A stretch of 64,000 nucleotides of DNA. Source: Chaetomium olivaceum (taxonomy: Eukaryota > Ascomycota > Sordariomycetes > Sordariales > Chaetomiaceae). The notes under the pieces were generated by a model, which saw nothing but the letters and a program-made list of their open reading frames with translations, was not told the DNA's origin and made no database searches. Shown here piece by piece: positions 44,448 to 55,373 of this stretch (position 1 is the stretch's first letter; every line of letters starts with the position of its first letter). The stretch spans positions 310,001-374,000 of the forward strand of contig JAYWVB010000003.1 of NCBI GenBank assembly GCA_039881045.1, in the 5' to 3' direction. The translations under genes were made by a program, and so were the position numbers.

Positions 44448-44870
44448 ATGCTCGCAACCGCCGCCGCCCGCCAGCTCGTGGCGCGCCGCGCCTTCTCCAC
44501 CACGCGTGCCCGCCTCTCCTCCCCCTACCACTACCCGGAGGGCCCGCTGTCCAACCTCCCGTTCAACCCGCGCAAGAAGGGCTTTGGGGTGTGGTACTGG
44601 ACTTTTATGGCGACGGGGTTTGGGCTGCCGTTCGGGATTTGTGGTATGTACTGCTCTTTTCTTCTTCTATCTGCTTTATGGGTTTGTGGTGGGGGATGTT
44701 GGGGGATGTTGCGGGATGGGGGGGTGTTGGTGGTGAGGGGAGGTGGGAGGGGGGAGGGTTGCAGGGTGGAGGTGGAGGGATGGTTGTTGAGGACGGGAAG
44801 GTGGTTCGGAGAATATGTGCTGACATTTGGCTGTGATATAGTCTGGCAGACTCACCACCCGGCCAAATAA
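44448..44870 (+). CDS. cox8: Cytochrome c oxidase subunit VIII (Cox8; COX7C family)
   Basis: Small inner-membrane subunit of complex IV. Exons 44448-44643 and 44842-44870 give 74 residues. An Arg-rich presequence (ARQLVARRAFSTTRARLSS) is followed by the mature start PYHYPEGPLSNLPFNPRKKG and a single membrane span WYWTFMATGFGLPFGI. The second exon adds VWQTHHPAK. The 198-bp intron (GTATGT...ATATAG) is a multiple of three and lacks an in-frame stop, so retention would give a 140-residue protein. The match with the family is clear up to the span. The start at 44448 is preferred as it begins the targeting sequence; a spliced leader could extend it. Confidence 0.88.
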   Translation: MLATAAARQLVARRAFSTTRARLSSPYHYPEGPLSNLPFNPRKKGFGVWYWTFMATGFGLPFGICGMYCSFLLLSALWVCGGGCWGMLRDGGVLVVRGGGRGEGCRVEVEGWLLRTGRWFGEYVLTFGCDIVWQTHHPAK

Positions 44871-45626
44871 GCTCGCCATGGGCATCGTTTAAGTTGGGAG
44901 GAGCATGAAAGGGGCGGCACTCTCGACTTTGGAGAGGTGGTTGATGCGGGAGGGGATTGCTCTGCGGGGAAGGGCTGTCTGTACATGGTACGGAGCCGAT
45001 AGAGTAGACATCAAAACGAATCGTTTCCTTGGTTGCTACGTTGTGTCGGTCGGGTTGGATGTCTTCCTGCGTGACAATGCGTGGCGATGCCATTGATGGA
45101 GGTAGGGCGGTTAGCACTGGGAGGTCTGATTACAGTCCAGCGACAACCTCGAACGAGGTAAGCACGCAGCTGTCTGTTACAGCTGGCCATGCGAATACTC
45201 GAGGAATTGGTTTTCGTTGTGACTAACACAATAGCTGTTTGATGAATTTGCCGAGAATGACCAGCATGCTCGAGAGCCTATAAGAACCCAACCAATCACT
45301 GAGGGTCAGACAGTAACCAAAAGTTTACCTGAACTCATGTCATTTATCTAAAGTTGCCCCTGCTCTTCCACCTGTGAGCTGTGCTTCCGAGTCCTCGAGA
45401 GAATGTGGGGCGAATTGTATTTCTGCACGGACCACATCCCACGCATCAGCATCCCGGGCTTCTGCAAGGGCATGCGCCAGGGGATGCGCTTGCGACACTC
45501 CTACTCCCACTCCATCAACTCCAAACCCCCGCCCGAACACGACCGCTCCCAATCGTTTCCTTGGACGACAAATCACCCCCGCACGAGATGGTCTGACACA
45601 TAAACGGATAAACGGCAACCACCACC
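44871..45626. other. Intergenic
   Basis: 3' flank of cox8 and promoter of sec6. No gene seen; small ORFs are composition artefacts. Confidence 0.5.
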
Positions 45627-47882
45627 ATGGACGTGCCGCCGGTCAAGCTGTCGGAGCTGCTCCGGCACCCGGACGACCTCGACAAGATCGCGGGGCTCAA
45701 GGCCGAGTTTGCCCGCAAGAAGGCCGCCGTCGACTCCCAGCTGCGCGGCGGCCTGCGCGAGCAGCTCGAGACCACTCAGGCTGGCATGAACGGCCTGACC
45801 GACGGTCAGAAGACGGTCCAGCAGATCAAGGACGAGATGATCAAGATCGACAAGATATGCTCCGAGTCGCAGAACATGATCACCGACTTCGCCACCATCA
45901 ACCTCGTGTCGCAGGCCCACCGCAACTTTGGCGCCGTCGAGACCATGCGCCGGAACCTCGAGACTTTCAACGAGCGCCTCAGCGGCATCCAGGAGATGCT
46001 GCGCCAGGACGACGAGGACGCCGAGAACATGCCGAATTTGTTGGCTGTGCACTACGAGCTGACCCAGCTGCGGAACATCCGAGACGACGCCATCGAGCAG
46101 ATCCAGCGCGCCGACGACCCCGGCCTCCAGTCGACGCTGGAAGACTACTTTGAGCGCCTGGACCAGGCGATTGATTGGTTCGACGAACACATCAGCCTGA
46201 TCGCGAGGAGCTTGATCAACCTTGTCATTGCCGACAACACAAGTCTGGTAGTGCGGTTCGCACTGATAATAGAGGCGGAGGAAAAGAGCGACCAGAGGGT
46301 GCTTGCGCTGCAAGAAGCACTCAAGGACCACAAGGAAATGGCGACACGGTTTCAGAGCATCACGGACGGCGCCAAGACGGTACGCGGCTACAAGGACAAG
46401 TTCCTTGAATGCATCAGGAAGATTGGCGAGGGGCAGTTTGAGCAGAGCAGGGACGAATTTATGGAAGACCCCGAGGCGCTGGAGAAGAGCCTGCGGTGGT
46501 ACTTTAACGACCTTAACACGGTCAGGCTGGGCATGGTGCAGTTGATGCCGAAGAAATGGAAGATGTTCAAGACCTGGACAAACATATACCACGACATGAT
46601 GCATGATTTCCTCATCAAGGTCATCGACGACCCGGAAGCCAGCTCGGCACATGCGCTGGAAATCGTCGGCTGGCCCGAGAAATACTACCGCAAAATGAAC
46701 AAGCTAGGCTTCAAGCAGGAGGAGCTGACGCCGCACGTTATCGACAACCGCGAAACCGAACTCGTGCGCGACTTCCGTGCGCTCATCATCAAGTTCCTGG
46801 ACGAATGGATTGGCCGCATCTGGACACAGGAAACCAAGGACTTTGCGGACCGCAACGTCGAAGGCGGCAACCTGGACCAGGACGAATACGGTTACTTCCG
46901 AAACAAGAACCTCGTCGACCTCTGGCGCATGCTGCGTGGGCAGATCGATGCTGCGGGTAACTCAAAACGCGCCGACGTCGTCGAGGGTGTGGTGGACGCC
47001 ATGTTCCAGCGGTTGCGGCAGCGTCAACAGTCGTGGCAGAAGATGCTGGAAGACGAGGCGTCGCGCTACGAGACGGACAAGGCAGGCGACCTGGAAGGGT
47101 TCCAACCCTTGCAAGACTGGCTCGTCGCGACAGCCAACGACCAGATCGCCTGCATCGACGACAACGAGGACGAGGGCCGGCTGGCGTACCTGTCCGACTT
47201 CAAAAAGAAGTTCGGCGCGCTCGTCACACCACAGTACATGGACCGGGCCGAGGCCGAGGTGGCCGTCCTGCGCGACGGCTACCTCGACCTCAGCACGTGG
47301 TGCATCACGCGGTTCGCACAGCTCGTCTTCTCGGTCGACTTCAAGACGGTCATGCCCGACTTCTTCACCCCGCGCTGGTACGCCAGCACCGCCATGGCGC
47401 GCATGGTGGCCACCTTCGAAGAGTACGTCGGCGACTACCGCCAGGTGCTGCACCACTCGCTCGTCGACATCTTCATCGAGATCTTTGCCGATGAGTTGTT
47501 GATCCGGTACTTGATGTCGGTGCGCAACAAGGGCGCCAAGTTTCGCCGGTCGGATCTGTTCCAGGACAAGATCTTTGACGACCTCAAGACGGCGTTTGAC
47601 TTTTTTAACAGTCTGCCGAACCCGGCCGTCGGCAACTCCATCAAGGAGACGTGGCGCGTCACCGAGCCGTTCCTGCAGTTACTGTCGGTGGAGAAGGAGC
47701 GCGTGCCAGATACGTTTGAGGCATTCAAGACGGCGTACTGGGATTTGCAGATTAGTTGGGTTGAAGCGGTGCTGCGGTCGAGAGATGATTTTGAGCGAAG
47801 CATGTTGAATGCGGTGAAAGCGAGGGCCGCGCAGATGGATGTGGTGAGGGGGCCTGAGACGATAATGAGTAAGGTTAAGTGA
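45627..47882 (+). CDS. sec6: Exocyst complex component Sec6
   Basis: Subunit of the exocyst, tethering secretory vesicles to the plasma membrane at growing tips. Single-exon, 751 residues, uninterrupted. N-terminal helices (VKLSELLRHPDDLDKIAGLK, then IKIDKICSESQNMITDFATI) lead into the Sec6 domain with NIRDDAIEQIQRAD and WYFNDLNTVRLGMVQLMPKK. The C-terminus contains WCITRFAQLVFSVDFKTVMP, RQVLHHSLVDIFIEIFADEL and RVPDTFEAFKTAYWDLQISW. Length and segment order are those of fungal Sec6. Long alternative-frame ORFs on both strands over this gene are shadows of its GC-rich third positions. It is one of the longest genes here without any frame defect. Confidence 0.95.
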   Translation: MDVPPVKLSELLRHPDDLDKIAGLKAEFARKKAAVDSQLRGGLREQLETTQAGMNGLTDGQKTVQQIKDEMIKIDKICSESQNMITDFATINLVSQAHRNFGAVETMRRNLETFNERLSGIQEMLRQDDEDAENMPNLLAVHYELTQLRNIRDDAIEQIQRADDPGLQSTLEDYFERLDQAIDWFDEHISLIARSLINLVIADNTSLVVRFALIIEAEEKSDQRVLALQEALKDHKEMATRFQSITDGAKTVRGYKDKFLECIRKIGEGQFEQSRDEFMEDPEALEKSLRWYFNDLNTVRLGMVQLMPKKWKMFKTWTNIYHDMMHDFLIKVIDDPEASSAHALEIVGWPEKYYRKMNKLGFKQEELTPHVIDNRETELVRDFRALIIKFLDEWIGRIWTQETKDFADRNVEGGNLDQDEYGYFRNKNLVDLWRMLRGQIDAAGNSKRADVVEGVVDAMFQRLRQRQQSWQKMLEDEASRYETDKAGDLEGFQPLQDWLVATANDQIACIDDNEDEGRLAYLSDFKKKFGALVTPQYMDRAEAEVAVLRDGYLDLSTWCITRFAQLVFSVDFKTVMPDFFTPRWYASTAMARMVATFEEYVGDYRQVLHHSLVDIFIEIFADELLIRYLMSVRNKGAKFRRSDLFQDKIFDDLKTAFDFFNSLPNPAVGNSIKETWRVTEPFLQLLSVEKERVPDTFEAFKTAYWDLQISWVEAVLRSRDDFERSMLNAVKARAAQMDVVRGPETIMSKVK

Positions 47883-48212
47883 TCTATAATGAATGATGGG
47901 TTATGAGGTGGTGGTATGCAGGATAGGGGTTTGGTTGGTGATGTATCTGTACCTCGGTGTGTGTGCGGATATCCCCCTGATTGGGCCGCATGTTCCTGGG
48001 GCAACTACCAGATTAGGAAATCAAGCAAACATTGGCTGGTGGGATTCAGCCGCTTCAACTGGGCGTTTGCAGTTGAGTGTCCAGGACATTACGAGTTGAG
48101 GACTTAGCTATTCAGCTTGTGGACGTCTGGTACCCCTACTTTAGACCCAGTTTGTCGTCGCCTTTGACGTAGAGATTCTCACTTTATTTCTGGCACCACC
48201 TGGACCGAAACC
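47883..48212. other. Intergenic
   Basis: Spacer between sec6 and the next same-strand gene. Nothing seen. Confidence 0.5.
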
Positions 48213-49238
48213 ATGGCACGCAACTTCAACACACACGAGATACCCAAGTCTCAGCTGGTTTCTACCTGGTTACACGAAATCCCCTCCGATCTGGAAAGTG
48301 AGGGCGAAGAGACACTCGTCACACCGTCTGTGTATGAACAGACTTATCCTCGACGACAAAAAGACGAAATTCAGCATACCCAACGGCAACCAAAACGGCA
48401 GCCGAAGGCAGAACCAGAACCGGAATCAGAACCAGAACTAGAGCCAGAACCCCTGACACCGGTTCGCGCTCCTATCCGGGTCCCGAAATTCACTCCCAAG
48501 CAGCCTCCCCACCCAACCCTCAAAAGTCCGGCCCCCTCTCCCACCCGGGCTCAACCACAGCCACGCCAACACCAGAAGCCGAACCAGGTCCAGAACCACG
48601 ACCAGAAGAACCAACCGCCATCTCAACCCCCCATCTCCCCCGTCAAACCTACCCCCGTCTCACCCGCCAAACTCACCACTCCCGCCAAACTCACCACTCC
48701 CGCCAAACTCACCACTCCCGCCAAACTCACCACTCCCGCCAAACCCATTCCTGCCAAACCCCTCACCACAGCAGCAGCAACAACAACCACCACCCCAACC
48801 CCCCTCCCCCTCCGCGACCAAATTCTCGCCAACTTCCACACCAACTGCACCCTCTGCCACCCGCCCCTCCTCCCTTCCACCCCCATCCCTTCACCAACCC
48901 CAGACCCATCAACCTGCCCGCGCTGCGCCCTCGCCCACGCCTACACCACGCGCCCGCACCACAGCCTGTCCTTCCTGACCGCGCACCTGCTCCCCATCTC
49001 GGAGGTGCTCTCCTTCGACGAGACGGTGGCCTATCTGAACCAGGCGGTGATTGCAAGGTTGGCGCGGGTGCTGGCGAGGGGAGGAAAGGGGGACAGAGTG
49101 AGGGGGGTGGGGCGGACGTGGCCGACGTTGGATGATTTTGATTTTGTGAGGGGGTGGCCGAGGTTAGGAGGGGGGTTTTTAATTGTGGTGGGGATGGAGG
49201 TGGTGATGGGGGGAATGGTGGTGTTGGGGGTGGGTTGA
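48213..49238 (+). CDS. Hypothetical Pro/Thr-rich protein with KLTTPA repeats
   Basis: 341-residue ORF from an ACCATGG start. I do not recognise a family. The N-terminus is ordered and acidic (KSQLVSTWLHEIPSDLESEG), with Glu-Pro and Pro/Gln/Lys-rich stretches after it. From about residue 150 there is a hexapeptide repeat KLTTPA (four units). A likely folded segment follows: RDQILANFHTNCTLCHPPLL, CPRCALAHAYT and HSLSFLTAHLLPISEVLSFD, which has two CxxC pairs that could bind zinc. The C-terminal 60 residues are Gly/Val-rich and may be out of frame or low complexity. An additional frame change at the end cannot be excluded. Function unknown. Confidence 0.6.
   Translation: MARNFNTHEIPKSQLVSTWLHEIPSDLESEGEETLVTPSVYEQTYPRRQKDEIQHTQRQPKRQPKAEPEPESEPELEPEPLTPVRAPIRVPKFTPKQPPHPTLKSPAPSPTRAQPQPRQHQKPNQVQNHDQKNQPPSQPPISPVKPTPVSPAKLTTPAKLTTPAKLTTPAKLTTPAKPIPAKPLTTAAATTTTTPTPLPLRDQILANFHTNCTLCHPPLLPSTPIPSPTPDPSTCPRCALAHAYTTRPHHSLSFLTAHLLPISEVLSFDETVAYLNQAVIARLARVLARGGKGDRVRGVGRTWPTLDDFDFVRGWPRLGGGFLIVVGMEVVMGGMVVLGVG
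48660..48747 (+). repeat. 18-bp tandem repeat (KLTTPA)
   Basis: Four units of ACTCACCACTCCCGCCAA from about 48670, with flanking partial units, in frame with the hypothetical protein. Confidence 0.85.
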
Positions 49239-50327
49239 GCTTGGGGTTGGATCGGTTTGGGATGGTGAGGGACCGGGTTGCGGGGCGGTGACCTATGGCG
49301 TGGTTTGTTTGTTTTGTTTTGTTTTCTTTGTGTGCTGGCTTGGGTTAAGGGGGGATGGTGGGAATGGTTCGGTTGGACGGTTGGGACCTGCGAGGTTGGA
49401 AAACCTGTGGTTCTACATACATTGGGTTTTAAGATTTGGGCAGGGCAGCTACTCGTCGCCAGTTGACTATGAGGCGGTCGAGGCTCTGGGGAAAAATGGC
49501 AGATGACATTGAATGGTTGAGTTTGGGAGCTAATAAGTTGGCTGGCGTTATTTGGTTCCTTGGAAAGTGAGCGAGGAATAGGGGGAACGGACATTGTTTA
49601 TCTACGCTTCATTTACTATCGACCACCATTGCTACATTAACCAGAGCAAACTCCAACCTCCTACCACTCCAACCTCCTACCCCAGATCAGCACCGCTGTG
49701 TGCCTGTGCTCATGGAAGAGCGCGGAACCTCGAGAGCCATAGCGCCGGCCACGGGCCACCCGCACGGTCTACACAGTACAGAGTATATATATTAGATCCC
49801 GCACGCCCAATCTCCAACGAGGGCCACCGCCCATCCGACCCGACAGTTAGCCAAATGGTAACTGGCGATGGCCCTCCCCGGGGCAGCTCACCCCCCTCCC
49901 GACGGGGAGGTCGTGGGTTCGAGTCTCGACACTGTCCCGGGATTTCGGAGTAAACCTGCCCGGGGGTTTCGTAGCCGACCACCCCCCCTCCCTCAGTGAC
50001 GACTGGGGAGGGGGGCTGGCGGTGAGCTTTTGCCATTTTTAACCACGCACATGCCGTCGACTTTTTAGTCCCGAGAAGTGAGGTGATATAGGATATGAAT
50101 GTCAGTGGTGAGCAGATATCTATGATTATATATGCTATTCCCGCCAACCCAACAGTCGCCGCCTAATTATCCATGCAATGCATCCAAATAGCCGGCCATA
50201 ACAAATAAAACCAACATAGGTAGGTAGGTAGTTACCCAGACCTCATGTATAGGCAATGAACGAACGAACAACCCAAACCCGCCCTCAGCTATGCAGAACA
50301 AAAGGACTCCCATCAACAACCCACAGC
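49239..50327. other. Convergent intergenic region with SINE-like copy
   Basis: About 1.1 kb between the hypothetical gene and ima1. Contains copy A of the SINE-like family and a (TAGG)n tract at 50218-50232. No protein gene seen. Confidence 0.5.
49845..49995 (+). mobile_element. SINE-like element, copy A
   Basis: A tRNA-like head: GACAGTTAGCCAAATGG with a D-arm GCCA/TGGC pairing, a B-box GGGTTCGAGTC at 49917, and ACTGTC that pairs with the initial GACAGT as an acceptor stem. The anticodon arm is not tRNA-like. Then AAACCTGCCCGGGGGTTT hairpin, CGTAGCCG and CACCCC..CTCAG. Shares this 3' half with the copy at 40.14 kb and the hairpin/CGTAGCCG with that at 59.06 kb. Confidence 0.65.
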
Positions 50328-52512
50328 TCAATCCCGCTTTTGCCCCCCCTTCCCCTGCTCCCCATTCCCAATCATCCGCTTCCACCAGCCCTCTCTCCTC
50401 CTAACCTCCTCCTCGCTCAGCTTAAACCCCTCCCCAAACAAGCCCGACAACTCATTCCGCGGATCATTCCGCCGCTCATCATCCCTTCCGCCCCCAGCAG
50501 CAGCCCGACTCAACACATCCTCGGCAAAGAAACTCGGCTCCGCAAACGCCACCTGCCCACCTCGCCCCCCCGCTGACAGCGGCGAACCCGCCCTCTCAGC
50601 AACCACCCCGTTCTCCATACCACCGCTCCCATTCCTCCCCCCCACACCCCCATTACCACCGCGCCCCCCTACAAAGGGCGACGCCCCTCCAAAACCAGGC
50701 GATCTCCCCCTCGGCGCCAACCCCCCCAAGTTTTCCACCGGACTTGCCCGCAACCGCGGCTGGTTCGGCGGGTTAAACACGCGCTGCGCCGGCGTGGTCG
50801 GGGCCGGCGGGACACGGTACCAGAAGGGCCCTGTGCGGGGCTCCGTGGGCGCTTGGCCAAAGGCTTGGGTGGCGCGGCCTGGTTGGTCGCGGGTGTTGAA
50901 GGCGCGGTGGCGCGAAACGGATTCGGAGGTTGAGGCTGGGGGGTTTCCGACAGGGGTGAAGGAGGTCTGGTGGGTGGGGGTGGATATTGGGGAGGAGAAT
51001 TGGGCGGACGAGGAGTAGGGGGCGGTTGGAAAGGTCGGGGTCGGGGACCAGTCCATTTCTTCGACCGGGGCGAAGCGGGCGCGCGGGGTGGAAGGGGGTA
51101 GGAAGGGGTCTGGGGTGGCGTGTTGTTGGAGATGGAGGTCGTCGATTTGTTGGAGGCTGGCGGTTAGGGTTTGGGCGGCTTGGGTGTGGGCGTGGCCCAT
51201 GGGGAGGAAGTTGGTGTGGCGTTTGGGGATGGAGGGGGAGAGGTCGAGAGTCGGGGAGGGTGGTGTCGTTGAGGTCGGTGACCGAGAAATCTCGTCGAGG
51301 AGGTCGGCGATGGACTTGGTTTCCTCGAGGCGGGTGTTTGGGGCGGAGGGGGAGGGCTCCTGAGTGTCGTGGAGGGGTTGGTTCAGAGATGTGCCGAAAA
51401 GGGGCGCCATGTTGATTCGGATCGAGCGCGGGCCGAGAGTAAATAGCTACGGTTGGTGAGTAAGGGTACACGGTGATTCATGGGAAATAAGCTTACTAGG
51501 AAGGCTAATGCCACAGCCACGGCGTGGCCGGCTGTTTGTGTGTTCAGCAGCAATGGGTTGGGCGTCGTCAAGTCTATCTTCTGCAGGCAAAAGCGGAAGA
51601 TGACGGCCATGGCCTGGAAAATGTACCATTGCGAGACTCCACTGATGTGTCTGGTGAAGCCCCTAAATATCTGGACAAAGCGCGGATTCCACCACACACC
51701 CAAGAAAGTGGCAAGAATGCTCCATCCGAGCAGCCGGTCCGCGGACGGGAGCCTGCCCAGCAGCGGTCCGCATGTCCTCAGCAGCCGGAAGGTCGACAGA
51801 CTATCGTCCACCCCTGCCCAGATAAAATACTGCAACAGCAAATCGTGCACCACAACCACATGCCATACCAGCTGCAGCACATGCCCGGAAATCCACAACC
51901 ACCTCCCCGCCGCATCGAACCACTCCAGCCAGCCCTGTGTCGTGGCGCTGCCCCTCGTGCTGGCGCTGCGATCGAGCATGCGGCGTAAAAGATCCGTCTT
52001 TGCCGTGTAGGCGGACTGCTCGAGGCGTTGGCGCACTCTGGGCTCGCACTCCTCGCATATCTGTGGGTAGAGGCGCTCTTGGTTCTTGCGGAAGCGGTAG
52101 AGGCCCTTTTCGCGCTCCGCGTAATCAGGGTCGTCGGGGTCGGGTAGGTATTGCGCGAGGGATGCGCTTAGCAGGTGCTGGTTCTTGAGGCATTTCGCGC
52201 AGAATATGGCGTTGCTGCTCTGGCTCGAGGTAGGGGACGAGGGGCGTGGGACGGCGTACTGGAGCGGGGTGGCTTCCTTCTCGGTCGCGACGGGTGGATC
52301 GGTGATGTCGCCGTTCTGTCGTCATGGTTAGTAACATGATCTATTCATCACCGTGCATCCGAAATTGAAATACATACCTCATCTAGGTAGTTGGTGGCAT
52401 CGCAAAAGGGACAGTCGAAGCGGCGCGTTTTGCCGTCGTATCGGGTCGAGTTCTTGCGGCCACAATAGAAGCAGCTTAGGTAGCGGTTGCGGCTGCGATA
52501 GAGTCGCGACAT
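50328..52512 (-). CDS. ima1: Inner nuclear membrane protein Ima1
   Basis: Integral inner nuclear membrane protein (Samp1/NET5 relative), linked to heterochromatin and nuclear envelope. Exons 52512-52378, 52315-51497 and 51446-50328, 690 residues, no frame defect. The start at 52512 places the zinc-binding Ima1_N domain at the N-terminus (CFYCGRKNSTRYDGKTRRFD, then CPFC, and later IFCAKCLKNQHLL and CEEC). Membrane segments follow (WISGHVLQLVWHVVVVHDLL, LLGWSILATFLGVWW, ISGVSQWYIFQAMAVIF, GHAVAVALAFLLFTL). The long C-terminal tail is nucleoplasmic by analogy: Ser/Pro-rich with FGTSLNQPL and Gly-rich repeats, ending in RREGWWKRMIGNGEQGK. The call follows from the domain order; functional links are from yeast homologues. 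Confidence 0.9.
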
Positions 52513-53599
52513 TTTGAGAGAGTTGAGAGGGAAACGACCATTGCAGGCGGGCTGCGTAGTGGTGGGACACGCGACAATGATATTTGTTGGTCGCTGTCGC
52601 AAGTGTCGAGTGTTCGTGGCCTTGCTGTGATGTTTCGGCGCTCTCCAGGCCTAACTAAGGTACTGTACATGTATGTATGTACTGTACCTGAGTCGCACAC
52701 CAAGATTCTGCCGGGCGGTCGTGTTTTCCAGGTCGCTGCGTCACCTCCCCTTGCTGCGTCATCTCACTGTAATTATCATTGGCTGTTGTTCCATGTGGAT
52801 CAACAACCTGGTCGAGGCTCTTAGGCACGGGCCACATCGATACAAGGGCATTGTACAGATGTATGTATGTGTAAGTCTCGTATGGATACAGAAGTAATTA
52901 CCACCAGAGTAATACTTGGCTTCACCTCATAAACCACCTACTTCTCTCAACCTTTCCATCATTCGCACCACATCCAATCAAGCCGATCTTCATCTCTGTC
53001 CTTCATTACAGTCTTTCAAGTCTACTCTGACACTCTCTGGTGCTTGCGAAAGGGCTACATTGATCATTGAACTTCCCATCTTCTCTCATTCAAAACTGAT
53101 GTTCAAGCAACGTAATCTGTAATTCATCCTCTCTGTCAAGAGACAACAGAGTGCACTTCACTTCATTGTTGGTAACACCGGCAGAACCACAAAGTTTCCA
53201 CGGTGAATGTCCAAAGTGAGGCATCTCAGTTCAAACTCTATGATAGTATTTTTGTTAATCATAATAGTTCCTCGGCAGCATCTGGAAACTTCGATCCCAT
53301 AATCACAATCAGTCTCAAAGCATAGAGCTCCTACACAACGCCCCTGTCTTTGTTGACTTGTCTGTTGATTATCTTTGACCTTGTTCAATAACCATCGACC
53401 GCTTTTCCAGTCATCCAAGATCCAGCGGTTGCTAGGGAACGGCCTCACCGTGTTGGTGGCTACCCCTGAGCCAGCCCCTTAACACAGTGCTTAACCTTGA
53501 CATTGGGAGCCACGCACCCGGTCTGAGTAGGTTTCGTTCATTGCACAGGCTACCATCAACTGGCATATTGGGTGCTTAGTCGTCACAGATCAAAAAACT
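52513..53599. other. Divergent intergenic region
   Basis: About 1.1 kb between ima1 and alg14 promoters. ATGT/ACTG-type short repeats at 52670-52685 and 52858-52870. No gene supported. Confidence 0.5.
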
Positions 53600-54771
53600 A
53601 TGGACCCGCATAGCAGCACAGACGACAATGCCATGCGCAGACAGAAAACCGATGCAGATGGCGAGGAACGGAGCCCTTTGCCAACCCTCAACCACAGACC
53701 CGACGACAAGACCAGGTCAAGCAGTCATCTCGTGGGCGCAACAGCCGATACGGGCATCAAAGAAGAGAGCTCAGCTCCACAATCCTCAACCTCAGTTGCA
53801 AATCCCGATGCCGAGATGGAGAGATTTATTCGCGAAATAATCGAGGACCTTGGTCCCGACCGGTTCGCTGTTTTTGTCTACATCGGCCTCGCTGCCATCG
53901 GTTTCATCTCGATCATTGCCTTCTTCCTCCTCTCTTGGTCATCAATCATCGCCACCATCACCGGCTTCGTCACCTTCGTCATCGTAAGGTATCTCCCCTT
54001 ATGCTCTACAACAAACACTAACAACCCCAGTGGCGCCACATCTCCCTCCGACGCCAGCACCCCCCTCAGGAAACAGGCCGGCGCTGGATCAGCCGGCGAG
54101 ACCCATCCACCCCCAACACCACCGGCCTCCCAGCCGTCTACTTCCTCTACATCCTCGGCTCGGGGGGTCACACCTCCGAGATGCTCGAAACCATCAAGCG
54201 CAAATTCATCCCCCAAGCCAACGCCCACCGCCGCTACCTCGTCACCACGGGCGACCAGGACTCCCTCAACCGCGTCATCAAACTCGAATGCCTGATCAAG
54301 CGCTGCTTCCCCGAGCCCGACTCGCGCTCCGGCACCCTCGACGCCTTCCAAGTCCCGCGCGCCCGGCACGTGCACCAGCCCTTCTGGACCGCCCCCTGGA
54401 CCTGCTTCACCACGGCCATCCACGCCATCAACGCGCTCACCCGCGAGCCCGACGCGCGCTACGCCGAGCGCCACCCGGGCAACCCCTTCAAGTACCCGCA
54501 CGTCATCGTCACCAACGGGCCCGCCACGGGCTTCATCGTCTGCCTGGTCGCCCACTGCCTCAAGATGTTCTACCTCGTCCCGCAGGACCGCCTTAAGATG
54601 GTGTATGTTGAGTCGTGGGCGCGCAGCCGCTCGCTCAGCCTGACGGGGCGCCTGTTTCTGTGGTCCGGCGTCGCCGACATGTTTTGTGTGCAGCACGAGG
54701 AGCTCGCCCGCAAGACGCGCGGCGTCGTGTATGTGGGCCGGGTCGCGGCGCGCCTGGCGCCGCCGGGCTAG
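53600..54771 (+). CDS. alg14: UDP-GlcNAc transferase membrane anchor subunit Alg14
   Basis: Recruits Alg13 to the ER to add the second GlcNAc of the lipid-linked oligosaccharide. Exons 53600-53983 and 54031-54771 (47-bp intron), 374 residues to the first stop. The N-terminus is longer than usual (about 95 disordered residues), then one or two membrane segments (FAVFVYIGLAAIGFISIIAF, IIATITGFVTFVI). The Alg14 domain shows YILGSGGHTSEMLETIKRKF, RYLVTTGDQDSLNRVI, VIVTNGPATGFIVCLVAHCL, VYVESWARSRSLSLTGRLFL and WSGVADMFCVQ. The stop TAG is followed immediately by CAG, and the same frame stays open for about 75 more codons, starting with VSWPPMVSVLDRLG. Confidence 0.93.
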
Positions 54772-55373
54772 CAGCCTGAGGTGTCGTGGCCGCCCATGGT
54801 CTCGGTGCTCGATCGCCTGGGGTTGAGGACGCAGCCGCAGCCGCAGCCGCAGCCGCAGGGGGAGGGGAATGTCCTGGAGGATGATGATGGGCAAGAGGGA
54901 ATGGGAGGGGGTGTGCGAGAGGGTGTACGAGGAGATGGGCAGGAGGATATGCAAGCGGGCGTGCAAGAGGATGTTCAGGAGGGGTTACCGGAGTAGTTTG
55001 TTAGGTTGGGTTTGGCTCTAAAGGGGGACATAGATGGCGTTTAGGGGTTCGGGCCGGTTGATCATTATTCTGCAGATAACGGCTGGACTTTGAGCCATGG
55101 AAGCCGGCTATGATGAGATCTGATGCGCGGAAGAAGGTCTTCACTTATACAATCAGGGCCTACGTTCTGGGGGGCGAACCATGGATCTCGATGCATATAT
55201 GCCTCAATGTTACGATCCGGCAATCGAAAGAACCTATTCAAACCCAGGCTTGGGACCCGTGAATATGTGTACAGACGTCTATTTTTCCGTAAATATTTTT
55301 ATACAAGTGTACACGGGCAGCCTGCCAGCCAAGACAGCGCTCAAACCCAACTCCAGCCTTACCACCCGCACTC
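54772..55373. other. Convergent intergenic region (includes open alg14 frame extension to 54996)
   Basis: Starts with the in-frame, 75-codon extension after the alg14 TAG (Pro-Gln repeats, acidic). The remainder is a plain spacer before the mS23 gene's 3' end. Confidence 0.5.

Noticed and set aside
45573..46652. 359-codon minus-strand ORF over sec6
   Set aside because: Shadow of GC-rich third codon positions in the clearly homologous plus-strand Sec6 gene.
49858..49940. A genuine tRNA gene
   Set aside because: The D-arm and acceptor stem pair, but the anticodon arm does not fold and the T-stem has mismatches; sequence shared with two other loci points to a SINE-like repeat.
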